Program-made: the position numbers and the translations under genes
In this document: positions 1 through 9,291 of the stretch, in pieces
Layout: every line of letters begins with the position of its first letter
Numbering within the stretch: the first letter of the stretch is position 1
Assembly: GCA_040143965.1 (NCBI GenBank)
Contig: JASJQH010006924.1
Location: 1-38,210 of the forward strand
Length of the DNA stretch: 38,210 nucleotides
Direction: 5' to 3'
Source of the DNA: Basidiobolus ranarum
Lineage: Eukaryota > Basidiobolomycota > Basidiobolomycetes > Basidiobolales
Notes under the pieces: model-generated
The model's database searches: none
The model's input: only the letters and a program-made list of their open reading frames with translations
What the model was told of the DNA's origin: nothing

Positions 1-496
1 TGACTTAACTTTTCTGCTTTGCAACATTCATACAAATACTCCAGATCTCCATACATTAGTTAAGAAACTACAAAAGTAGTTATGGCTTCTTTGTTTTGTT
101 TGAAATAAAGATTTCACCTTTTGGTGACTGTCTCCCCTAACCCTAAATAGTACACACTAAGTAGTATACACCTTTCTGTATGTTTATAGTATCAAACCTT
201 GATTAAATGTAACTTTCTCTTGTTGGATCAAACGGATTTGAATCGCCTATAATTGATTCATTTTTTCACATGAGATTTTTCAAAGTACAATATCTCTCCA
301 TGTGCAGGACAAGCAGCTTTAAACTTTGGTTTATTTGCATTCAATAAAACTGTATGCACAAAATGCATCGATTTGGGGCGATAGTGTATATTCGTTGCTA
401 CATCAATAATTTATTGCAAGTATTAGCACAGAAAGCTGAAGACAAGTTAAGCCATAAAAAGTTGAAATACAAGCTAGGTAGCACTTAAAGTGGAAA
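1..496. other. Intergenic, no gene seen
   Basis: No convincing coding frame is visible. The stretch holds one exact double telomere motif (CCCTAACCCTAA at 135-146) and otherwise AT-rich sequence lying downstream of the minus-strand gene that ends at 497. Confidence 0.6.
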
Positions 497-1810
497 TCAA
501 ACCGGGTGGCCTCTTAAGGTAAGTTTCCAATGGCCATCATGACCATCGGTGTAGTCCATTTCAGGATAGAAATAGGCTGTCTTATAAGCGCCCACGGCAT
601 AAAGTAGGGCCACTAACAAGGGAGGAACACCTGGATTAAGTTCACATAACTTGGTAACAGTATCTTCAGCGTTACTATTGGCAACAGTAATCACTTTCCG
701 TAAGCGATCCAACTCATTTCCAGGAATCATGATTTTATGAGTACCACCAAAGTCATCATTGTTGGTCAAGAAATTCTTGATCGCCAAAGCACAAACTAGA
801 AATACAGCATACCATACTGGAGGAACGCCCACACCAGTAATCTCCTCTATGATTGTTTGAACCATATCTCCCCAAGAGTCAATAGTCAATTGATCAAGGA
901 GGATTTCAATGATTTTGTCCAGAATCTGATTTTCTCTGTCGTACTGGTCACCTGCATCTTGCTCCCAGGAATCGATGGTGATGGACATTCCACCTTGGAC
1001 TACGTTACGATAGAGAGTGTTTTTGGAGAAAGGTTCTACATCTCCTGGAGAAATAGCTCCAAAGACGTTGGAACGCCATTTAGTTGCAGTAGTCCCATCT
1101 GTGCATGCAAACCCAAAGAATGGCTCATCTCGTGTGGATTCTCCGGTGTCATCGATGCATTCCATCTCCACTGCCCAAAAGTCCCATGTACCGGAATTAG
1201 TTGATTTGACTTCGGAAAAGTTATTTGCTCTGCCAGCCACTTGTGCGGACCAACCAAGTTCGGCACTTGCCTTGGTATATTTAGGGCTCTGTTTTTTTGG
1301 TAAAAGGGCATCAAGTTCTTTCTCCAAAGTTGCCGCATTCACATCTTTTGTGGTTTTTAAATGCTCCTTGGCTTTAGCAATGATTTCTTTAGTGATGAAA
1401 ACTCGGTCAGTATTGATCAAACCAAGGTTTTGACTATTTTCAATAGCCTCTTTTCCGACTAGCGGGAGATCTTTGCGTAAATCCTCAAAGGTATAATCAT
1501 TGTCAGTGGTCAATTGAGCAAACTTCCCGGGTAAAATGGATGATCTCATGGTGGTAGATGCTTCGCGGTAAGATTTGCTGATGCTTGCAAGATCTTGGTC
1601 CGAGAAATCCGATTCTAGAAAGCAATTGACTAGCTTTTCTTCGAAAGTGGTCAGCTTCTTTCCCTCGGAATGCTTAGCAAATGAATGGAGAATTAGCCCG
1701 GTGAATTGATTGTAGGCCTTGTTTTTTTGGAGTTTTGTAGTAGCGTTGGTGGACGACCCGCTAAAGGCTTGATCCATGCGGCTGGCAATGCTCTGCTTAG
1801 TATTTGACAT
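497..1810 (-). CDS. Uncharacterised 437-aa protein, intact member of a tandem pair
   Basis: This is a single-exon 437-aa frame with an ATG at 1810-1808 and a TATAAA box (1861-1866) about 50 bp upstream. I do not recognise a named family. Residues 1-170 look helical and polar. Residues about 205-285 look like a beta-rich module with an acidic DEPFFGF segment (229-235) and a later SWEQDAGD segment. A hydrophobic stretch follows at about 325-348, then NDDFGG (350-355), a second hydrophobic patch (about 394-410) and a GHWKLTLRGHP tail. The order of beta module, hydrophobic stretch, DD-motif and terminal GH.G-type strand recalls uncharacterised bacterial proteins; that comparison is from memory. 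No signal peptide is evident. A disrupted paralogue lies immediately upstream at 2645-3939, and conservation between the two supports the frame and start. Function is unknown. Confidence 0.8.
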   Translation of the reverse strand: MSNTKQSIASRMDQAFSGSSTNATTKLQKNKAYNQFTGLILHSFAKHSEGKKLTTFEEKLVNCFLESDFSDQDLASISKSYREASTTMRSSILPGKFAQLTTDNDYTFEDLRKDLPLVGKEAIENSQNLGLINTDRVFITKEIIAKAKEHLKTTKDVNAATLEKELDALLPKKQSPKYTKASAELGWSAQVAGRANNFSEVKSTNSGTWDFWAVEMECIDDTGESTRDEPFFGFACTDGTTATKWRSNVFGAISPGDVEPFSKNTLYRNVVQGGMSITIDSWEQDAGDQYDRENQILDKIIEILLDQLTIDSWGDMVQTIIEEITGVGVPPVWYAVFLVCALAIKNFLTNNDDFGGTHKIMIPGNELDRLRKVITVANSNAEDTVTKLCELNPGVPPLLVALLYAVGAYKTAYFYPEMDYTDGHDGHWKLTLRGHPV

Positions 1811-1860
1811 GACTCAAGGTATGTAGGTTCTGGAGTAATAATTGTGTAGTAAACAACGAT

Positions 1861-1866
1861 TTTATA
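1861..1866 (-). promoter_or_regulatory. TATA box of the 437-aa gene
   Basis: TATAAA on the minus strand about 50 bp before the ATG. The disrupted paralogue keeps a TATAAA at the matching place (3980-3985), so it was copied with the gene. Confidence 0.5.
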
Positions 1867-2644
1867 GGCATTGCAAGCAACACGTAATCTAGTTGAGGAT
1901 TACATAGCTTGGGCCACCAATCTACCCTTTATTAAGTAACTAAGCCACCCTTTTACAGTGCTGATGTCTTTCAATACCTGGTCAGTGCAGAATTGAGTGG
2001 ATGATTAAAAGTATGTACATAAATACATGAAGCAAACAGGTTTCATTACTCCTATATTGAATTGCCTAATTGTATAACACATAAATGGTAGTTGGTACTA
2101 CAAAATCATACGTAAAAGCGTACAGTAAGACGGGGTAACATTTTGTAAGAGGGCGGACCAAGTAATGAGTGGTTTGAACCTGAATAGTTAGTATTGATTC
2201 AATAAAAGCAGAATAAAAGCAGAATTGTTGGATATGTTTAGCAGGTGTCGTGTAATGTTTTTGTCCTAAGCTTATACACTGTTCAGACACGATTTCTAGT
2301 ATCAGGATATTGCCAGCAGTCATGGAGCTGTGTAGCAATATTTGGAATGAAGATATATGGGAGACAATATAAACACTTTGGCAGTAGAATCCTACCATTA
2401 CGGCGCATTTAGGTTCAGCAAATTGAACTCAATAGTGGAGTAACATCTTTTCAATGAAGACAAAATTTATTGACCAACTATTTCTAAAATTAAGTTCGAA
2501 ATCTGGCGGTAGTTAGTGGTAACATTTAACCTCATAGCAAACTAAGTTTTATCACAAAGGGAGAAAACATGTTCACTTGTTTCAATTACTCAATCATTGA
2601 TTAGGAGATAATTAGGGTTAGGGAGACTAACAGAAAGGAGCAAT

Positions 2645-3939
2645 TTAAACGGGGTTAGCTCTTATAGTGAGTTTCCAATGACCATCAGTATAGTCCATTT
2701 CAGGGTAAATATGATAGGTTTTGAAAGCACCAATTGCGTAAAACAATGTTACCAGCATTGGTGACCAGCTGGGATGGAGTTCGCACAACTTAGCAAGAGC
2801 GTCGTCAGCATTACTATCTGCGACAGCAACAACTTTTCTTATGCGATCAAGCTCATTTCCGGGAATTATGATTTTATGTGTACCGCCAAAGTCATCATTG
2901 TTGGTCAAGAAATCCTTGATCGCCATAGCAATGATTAGAAATATGGCATAAACTACTGGAGGAACTCCTACACCTGTAATCTCTTCGACGACTATTTGAA
3001 CCATATCTGCCCAAGAGTCAATACTCAACTGATCAAGGAGGACTTCAATAATTTTGTCAAGAATCAGGTTCTCTCTGCCATATTGGTCACCTGCATCTTG
3101 CTCTCAAGAATCTATTGTGATCGACATTCCTCCTTTAACCACGTCGCGGAAGAGTGTATTTTTCGCGAAAGGCTCCACATCTCCTGGAGAAATAGCTCCA
3201 AAGACCTGAGAACGCCACTTAGTAGCAGTATTCCCATCACTGCATCCAAACCCAAAGAATGGCTCGTCACGTAGCCTAACCCTAAGCATTCCATCTCAAC
3301 AGCCCAGAAATCCCAGGTACCGGAATTAGTTGATGCGACATCAGAAAAGTTATTTGCTCTGCCAGCAATTTGTGCAGACCAACCAAGTTCTGCACTTGCC
3401 TGAGCATAGCTCTTTCTTTCTTTTTTTGGTAAAAGGGCATCAAGTTCTTTCTCTAAAACTGCTGCATTCGCATCTTTTGTGGCTCTCAAATGCTCCTTGG
3501 CTTTAGGAATGATATCTTTGGTGATGAAAGCTCGGTCAGTATTGATCAAACCAAGATTTTGACTATTTTTAATGGCTTCGTTTCCGATAAGTGGGAGATC
3601 CTTGCATAAATCCTCAAAGGAATAATGATTATTGGTGGTCAATTGAGCAAATTTGCCAGGTAGCATAGATGATCGAGTGGTGGTAGACGCCTCGCGGTAA
3701 GATTTGCTGATACCTGCAAGGTCTTGGTCAGAGTAATCCGATTCTAGGAAGCAGTTGACGAGCTTTTCTTCCAAATTGGTAAGTTTCTTTCCCTCGGATT
3801 GCTTAGCAAACGAATGGAGAATTAACCCGGTGAATTGATTATACGGCTTATTTTTTTGGAGCCTGGTATTACTGTTGATAGAGGACCCGCTAAAGGCTAG
3901 ATCCATGCGGCTGGCGATGCTCTGCTTAGTATTCGACAT
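2645..3939 (-). pseudogene. Disrupted paralogue of the 437-aa protein
   Basis: The translated pieces are very similar to the intact neighbour over its whole length, from the N-terminal MSNTKQSIASRMD (ATG at 3939-3937) to the C-terminal DYTDGHWKLTIR. The reading frame is interrupted at least twice, so no full-length product is expected. The promoter-side TATA box is still present. At 3275-3285 the copy carries CCTAACCCTAA, a telomere-type motif, where the intact copy has ordinary coding sequence. The high similarity with few breaks suggests either recent loss or that a truncated product is still under some constraint; the sequence alone cannot decide. Confidence 0.8.
3275..3285. repeat. Telomere-type motif inside the disrupted paralogue
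   Basis: CCTAACCCTAA occupies a point where the intact copy has about twice as much unrelated coding sequence between two conserved flanks (GGCTC.TC.CGT and GCATTCCATCTC). This is the signature of a replacement at a repaired break rather than point drift. Confidence 0.65.
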
Positions 3940-4480
3940 GATTCCAAATATGTAGAATACTAATGCAGGAAACAGCGACTTTATAAGCACTGCAAGATAC
4001 ACGTTATGTGGCTTCTTAGTCTGTGTTACTTCGACTCCAATTCCTTACGATCTACCCTTCATTAAGTAACTAAGCCACCTTGTGGAAGTTTTACAGCGAT
4101 TGCAGCTGCTAGCAAGTACAGCATTGGGTGGATGATTGAAGATATCCTTATAAATGCATAATAGAGTATATCTTGGATCTTAAAAACACAATAGAGTGTA
4201 TCTTGGCAAGTGCTTCTCTAGGAGGGTTTCATTACCCCTACATCCAATTGCCTAATATTATAGCACTTAAGCGGTAGGTGGTACTACCAAGCCACGCTTA
4301 AAGTTGTACAGCAAGTAGGCGAGCCGAGCTATGAGCGGTTTGAGCCACCATCCACACGGATTTTCATAATTGAAATATTGATCAGATAAAAGCAGTATAT
4401 ATAAGAACACAAAGCCAATTATATTTGAGCCTCCATATCGTGAGTATCCATGATAGTGGTTAGGGTCAAGTGATCGCAAA

Positions 4481-5125
4481 TTGATGGATCATTTAAATGG
4501 AATTCAGTACGTTGGAGCACTCTTCCAGTGAATTGTATTTCAATTAAATATTGTCTAGCAGGAATGTCTTATTTAGAATGAATATCTTTTCACTGGATAA
4601 TTTATTTGATTACCACAATGAAGCATGGCAAGTCGCTGCATTCAAATTTAGAGTTGAAATCAATTCCCTATATTGGTCATCGATGCTAGTGATAAAATTA
4701 TATCTAAACAAAGAATCGAAGCAGTACCATCCAGATATTACTGTCCTAACCCTAAATCCTAATACTACTGTCCTAACCCTAAATCCTAATACTACTGTCC
4801 TAACCCTAAATCCTAATACTACTGTCCTAACCCTAAATCCCAATACTACTGTCCTAATATTAGTATTGATGAATAATTTGATAGCTTTGCGATCCATTAG
4901 CTGGCCGTGATGTATCCACATGGTATGACATACACCGACATAGTGTTCATATTATCCTAGACAACAATCACTAATTACCGTACATACCAACCTTTTCTTG
5001 ATGAAATCCTTTATATGAGTGCAATACAACTTCAACATAGTTAAATAGTTTTGCAATATTAGAAGAGCATATAGCGAAGCCTACTGGTTAGAGCTGAAGA
5101 CTAAAAGATTGGGGGTGATACCCTT
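4481..5125. other. Intergenic DNA with minisatellite, no gene seen
   Basis: Apart from the 27-bp minisatellite at 4741-4855 I see no gene. The open frames on both strands across 4551-4921 arise because the repeat period is a multiple of three. Confidence 0.6.
4741..4855. repeat. 27-bp minisatellite built on a telomere motif
   Basis: Four almost identical copies plus a partial fifth of a 27-bp unit begin at 4741, 4768, 4795, 4822 and 4849. Each unit is CTGTCCTAACCCTAAATCC followed by TAATACTA, so it contains one and a half CCCTAA telomere repeats and a third degenerate one. The fourth copy differs by one base (CAATACTA). Confidence 0.95.
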
Positions 5126-5696
5126 CTATCTTATGATCACATTCTTGGTGACTATGGACACAAGTGCAGTGTATACTTGAGCGGGTGTGCTCAAACCGTC
5201 TTGGGATAAGTACAATGCGGCAACACCAGCAAGATGAGGTCCAGCAATACTGGTACCCGAGATCTTTTTGCTGGCTGAGGTGATGTATTGGTCAGGTTCT
5301 GAGACTTTGACACATTTGCCGTAGTTACTGAAGCCGGCAGCACTAGTACTGGTGGTGGCTCTAACTGCGAATGCTCATCCATCATTCCACGCACCAGTGG
5401 TGACAATGTAAGTGACTCCAGCTTTGACTACGGCATCAACTGCCTGCGTCAAGGCCTCACTGCGGTTACCACCAAGTAACATATTGGGAACACTCTCGTA
5501 ACCACTGGTCGTGGCTTGCTGAGTAACCCAGTTGACTCTTAAGGTGACACTTGAGGAGGTACCACTGCCACAGAGTACCTTGATTCCAATGAGCTTGGCC
5601 TTCTCGGCTACACCATAACTGGTTCCTCCGACCGTTCTAGAGACGTGAGTGCCGTGACCTTTGAGATCCTCAATGGCCTCACTGCTGATGACTCAC
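5126..5696 (-). pseudogene. Subtilisin-like (S8, proteinase K type) protease fragment
   Basis: Reading the minus strand gives EAIEDLKGHGTHVSRTVGG, which is the active-site His region of proteinase K-type subtilases, then AEKAKLIGIKVL, a central segment, and GTSIAGPHLAGVAALYL, the active-site Ser region. The frame ends naturally at 5126-5128. The first part of the enzyme (signal peptide, propeptide, catalytic Asp region) is absent upstream of about 5696. An in-frame stop follows the segment that normally carries the oxyanion Asn; here the local sequence is TTGAWND rather than the usual AAGN. The piece is therefore a relic of a secreted endopeptidase gene. His and Ser motifs are still legible, so loss is not ancient. 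Confidence 0.8.
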
Positions 5697-5699
5697 GTG

Positions 5700-7336
5700 G
5701 CATAATTTAAATAGTAATTTTACCTGTTTCGTAAGCATACTCTTATCTTTGGATGTTAAAAGTCCTATCTCGTATCAAATAGGGAGGCACAAAGCACATA
5801 TAGCTCTGTATTTGTCTCACGAGTGACTAATAGCACCTGAATAAAATTGTCGGAACTGGATGAGCTTGAACTTAGTATGAAGGACTTGTACTCGGAATTC
5901 CATGTGATGAGGTGAGGTGTAGTGTCATTTACACTCCACGATATTAAGATGTATGAGGCACAACTACAACCTGAACTGAGCACTTAGTATATTTTCTGAT
6001 CTATATGATTGTTTTAGCCCTACTTACCTGGTGATAATTAGGGATAAAAAACATGCGTCTTTAGAAAATATTCTACATCAAATTTGATATAGAATACAAC
6101 TAGGGGTCTTGCACTGCAAGTTTGAAACTATCCTTGAAAAACCTCCACAGAATGTGTCTAAAACAACAAAAATGTATATAATACTGGGAATTGAACCCGA
6201 GAACTCCACGGCCCGAACGAGGAATTATACGGCTAGACCATGAAGCCTTTGTTGTCAAATTCAACTCAACTCTTTTCTTCACTATAATCAGTTAGGTTAG
6301 TTCGGTTTAATCATGTTCTTTAGGTGAATGTGTTTGCTACTGAGTGTTCAAGTGTAAACAACAAGAAATATATTTAGTAATAAGGCCGTATTTATGAATA
6401 GTTATCTCTCATTTTCACTAGCTATTACGCTCAGAGCCGCTTTAAACAACAGCGATTTAGGACTTCGCAGAGTGAGAATCAGTTAGAATTTTGTAAATCC
6501 ATAACATACTTCCGAAAAACATCATCAAAGCTGTTATACGCGAATAAGCGAACTAGTTCTACAACAAGAAAGTAATGCATTGACTAAAAATCGGACTGAA
6601 TTATTCGAGCTAAAGTAAAATCATGCGCTTCTTGGTTGAATGTTCCTGAGGTGGCAAGTACAGCGAACACTTCATAACCTGCCTAATGGTTGAAAGTGCT
6701 ATAAATGTAAGACAAATATCCGTTACAATATCAGTCATGAACACATATTTTTCCTCATCTCTTTGAGCGCATTAATCACCTGATTATCCCATCTTTATGA
6801 GGTACATATGTAGCATTTTTAAGAAAACTTACAACTTCCAGTAGCAAGGGTAAATTACTAATATTACAATATTACAATATTTTTGCCGAGTCCGAGACTT
6901 GATAATTGCTATATTCGGGGCAAATTCGAGCCTTTTATAAGCTCTAACGTAAAGGCGGTTTCCCCTTCGTTAAACTGAAATGTGTAGTATTTTCATCAAC
7001 AATGAACACATTTGAGGCTCTCACAGATAACCACCGGAGAATGTTGCTAAATCTCACTTTTGATATATCCAAGGTCCTTCAAGGGTGATTGAAAGTTATG
7101 GCACACACAAAATAGCTAGAATCGTTAATAGCGACCACTTCAATACCATCATGTTCAAAGGAGTCACCAACGATGAGACGACCAAAATCATTAATATAGC
7201 ATGCTACTTTTATGAGGGACATACGTATGATGGATTGAACGTTAAAGCGCTATTACTTAAAAAGAATCATTCATGGAGATATTGGTATCATACTTGAGAT
7301 TTCGAAAAGTATATAAGCCTTTCAGCATAAATATAA
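5700..7336. other. Gene-poor AT-rich stretch
   Basis: The only recognisable item is the tRNA-Pro-like sequence at 6176-6247. A plus-strand frame at 7085-7297 has no family resemblance or upstream signals. The rest is AT-rich sequence without repeats of note. Confidence 0.5.
6176..6247 (-). pseudogene. tRNA-Pro(CGG)-like sequence, degenerate
   Basis: The minus strand reads GGCTTCATGGTCTAGCCGTA at the 5' side, matching the acceptor and D-arm start of eukaryotic tRNA-Pro. An anticodon arm follows with loop TTCGGGC (anticodon CGG), then GGGTTCAATTCCC, a good T-loop/B-box. The acceptor 3' strand does not pair with the 5' strand, and both the anticodon and T stems contain a mismatch. It is most likely a dead tRNA gene or the head of a tRNA-derived SINE rather than a working tRNA. 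Confidence 0.6.
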
Positions 7337-7635
7337 TCATCTTGAGTTAAAAGATCCCCATTTGGCGCAGTCCTGTTCTCCATTACCTTTTCTACCCTTT
7401 CCAGAACCATAACTAATTTTATAATCACTATTACATAACAGCCTACTACTAAGGCATCTCATTAACAAATATTTAGATAATGTTGAAGTAGTTGACCCCA
7501 TGTGATCTACGATAAATATTTTAGTTACGTTCTTTATCGCACTGTAGTTGGTATTCATAGTAATGTATCCTAGGCATTGATTTGCAGAGGATCCACCACC
7601 ATTACCACCAACTCCATTACCAGGGCCATATGCTC
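7337..7635 (-). pseudogene. Glycine-rich coding fragment of unknown origin
   Basis: An open minus-strand frame continues upstream of the first ATG (7558) through a glycine/asparagine-rich stretch (HGGGAYGPGNGVGGNGGG, about 7580-7635) into MNTNYSAIKNVTKIF and a basic, glycine-containing C-terminus ending at 7337. A stop precedes the glycine-rich part and no start or splice signal is convincing. It could be a remnant of a cell-surface or RNA-binding gene, or chance. I do not recognise it. Confidence 0.3.
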
Positions 7636-7912
7636 CTCCACCATGGAAAGACTACTCTTGAATAGCACACTAAGTATGGTTTGTACCATGGCTATTGTAT
7701 CAAATGAGCAACTCTACCTACTGTCTGTAATATCTAACTATCTTCTTTATTTAGTCATTTAATTACTCGAGGACATCGTTCATTCGACAAGAGTCATTTA
7801 GAGGTCTATTGCAATGAATATCATTTATTTTGTTAACAGTCAGTTGCAATCAACATCATTTATTTCGTGCTGCTTTTACACAAATCGTCATGCCATCTCA
7901 AAACAAAGGAAT

Positions 7913-8179
7913 TCAATATTCGCAATCAATGGAAGTAGCGTATCCCAACTTCTTCACACATCTTCTAAAGAGACCTTCCTTTTCGGTTGGAAGAGTGCAA
8001 ATCAAGTGTTTGTCCTTGAAATCAGATCCACCAACATTGCGGAGACAACACTCATTGATTTTCGAGTAGCTAACCTTGAATCCGATGACCGAACATACCG
8101 AATTGACATCGTCACCCTTTACCTGGGCCACCAAAAGTAAGGCTGAAAGGCAGAGAATGCGTAGGCTTGGGATCATCAT
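7913..8179 (-). CDS. Small secreted six-cysteine protein (88 aa)
   Basis: This is an 88-aa single-exon frame with two adjacent ATGs at 8179-8174. Residues 1-22 (MMIPSLRILCLSALLLVAQVKG) are a textbook signal peptide with a basic residue, a hydrophobic core and a small residue at the predicted cleavage point. The mature part of about 66 residues has six cysteines at 29, 44, 45, 61, 74 and 86, including a CC pair followed by a GG, and ends YATSIDCEY. An even number of cysteines and a short length suggest a disulfide-stabilised extracellular protein, as in effector-like or antimicrobial-type small secreted proteins of fungi. No specific family can be named and no function is claimed. Confidence 0.7.
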   Translation of the reverse strand: MMIPSLRILCLSALLLVAQVKGDDVNSVCSVIGFKVSYSKINECCLRNVGGSDFKDKHLICTLPTEKEGLFRRCVKKLGYATSIDCEY

Positions 8180-8302
8180 TGTATAATTCCTACAGCAATC
8201 GATTTAATGATAAGTAATAGGAAAAAATGTACTTCTGAGTTGTAACTTACGACTTTAATGTTCTGAATTTGTTGGTAAATATCTCAAATCATACGATACT
8301 TT

Positions 8303-8545
8303 TTATACTAGAACTTCATGACGAGCGATTCCGCGGGCCACTACCGTGACTGGCTTGCTGAAGTCGTCGGCGTCTTTGGCGGACTTGGTGTTACGTGTGA
8401 GCAAGAGTGACATTGGAGGAAGCTGAAAAGCAATTTTGTTGAGTAAAGGATGTGCACTCTCGGTCAGAGTAACTGATACAAGCACACAGATGTCATTGAT
8501 CTGAGTCACTAATGTCAGACAGGAGCTGAGTACACACAGCGCCAT
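8303..8545 (-). CDS. Possible small membrane or secreted protein
   Basis: From the ATG at 8545 the frame gives 80 aa beginning MALCVLSSCLTLVTQINDIC, hydrophobic for about the first 35 residues, and ending VARGIARHEVLV. The same frame stays open upstream without an ATG and adds another hydrophobic stretch (RISFTILSLLC), so the real gene may have a further 5' exon or be a remnant of a longer membrane protein. No family is recognised and there is no clear TATA box. Confidence 0.3.
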   Translation of the reverse strand: MALCVLSSCLTLVTQINDICVLVSVTLTESAHPLLNKIAFQLPPMSLLLTRNTKSAKDADDFSKPVTVVARGIARHEVLV

Positions 8546-8800
8546 ACAAAGTAACGAAAGAATGGTAAAGGATATCCTCAATACAAGTGCTGTTTCAACG
8601 ACACCTTTCTTGTTGTCGCATCGTATTCACTTTGAATTATTGTCACACTCTTAACATTTAAATATTGGAGTATCCGGTGCTGATCTCATTCCATATCAAA
8701 GTGACAGTTATCGAAAAAACCAGTTACACAGAATGAAAGTGTGGGAATAATGATCCCTGGAAATTGAGTAAGAATGACCTGATTCGTCGAGCATTTCTAC

Positions 8801-8840
8801 CATAGTCAGATCAGGCTGTACATAGTCAGATCAGGATGTA
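8801..8840. repeat. 20-bp tandem duplication
   Basis: CATAGTCAGATCAGGCTGTA at 8801-8820 is followed directly by the same 20 bases with one change. Confidence 0.9.
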
Positions 8841-8931
8841 GGTACCAACCTATGAAGTACTTACCTACCTCTAAGAAACCACACAAGTACGGTAATCAGA
8901 CTTCAATAATTATTTTGTATGCATGATATAT

Positions 8932-8988
8932 TAGCCTTGGATTATTGCCATTGGTTATATAGTAGCCTTGGATTATTGCCATTGGTTT
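8932..8988. repeat. 31-bp tandem duplication
   Basis: TAGCCTTGGATTATTGCCAT plus the following TGGTTATATAG is repeated once with a period of 31 bp; the second copy is cut short. Confidence 0.9.
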
Positions 8989-9291
8989 AGTACAAGTTTA
9001 TATTGGCACTTGGGGGCTACCGAAAAAGGGTGCTTGTGCATAGAGCCAGCATCTTTTGATGGTTTCTTAGCAACAGACAAATGCTTACATCATTTACGCT
9101 CACGACACGAACTTTCACTTGCAGAGCAGTAACAAAATATCAATTAGGATGTGGGTATAACACTCAAAAATTGCATCACTAGTCAATTTATGCATTCAAA
9201 ATACAATAAATGTCACTGAATATTTATTGAAATGCGAATTACGGAATAATATCATCTATTTACTTTTGATTAAATTCTAGATAGCCAATCC

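Larger units (their letters stand above)
1870..4480. repeat. Tandem gene duplication, flanks included
   Basis: Similarity between the two copies is not confined to the coding frames. The upstream block with CTACCCTT.ATTAAGTAACTAAGCCACC occurs at about 1920-1955 and again at about 4050-4080. A further block at about 2066-2180 (GCCTAAT...GGTAGTTGGTACTAC...TGAGTGGTTTGA) recurs at about 4250-4350 in diverged form. The duplicated unit is therefore about 2 kb and includes the promoter and several hundred bases beyond it. Divergence in the non-coding part is clearly higher than in the coding part. Confidence 0.7.
8590..9291. other. Intergenic DNA with short tandem duplications
   Basis: No gene is seen. 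The region holds two short tandem duplications (8801-8840 and 8932-8988), listed separately. Confidence 0.6.

Noticed and set aside
2066-2398. Open minus-strand frames at 2066-2398 and 4267-4479 with weakly similar ends
   Set aside because: The similarity follows from the nucleotide-level tandem duplication; frames are not conserved as proteins over their length.
4551-4921. Overlapping repetitive frames on both strands (TVLTLNPNT and FRVRTVVLG repeats)
   Set aside because: They are translations of the 27-bp minisatellite, whose period is a multiple of three; no coding evidence outside it.
5077-5130. Plus-strand tRNA-like string (GCCTACTGGTTAGAGC ... GGGTGATACCC)
   Set aside because: A-box and B-box-like words are present but the spacing is too short and no cloverleaf forms; it also overlaps the end of the protease relic.
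7085-7297. 70-codon plus-strand frame
   Set aside because: No family resemblance, no promoter signal and poor start; sits in degraded gene-poor DNA.
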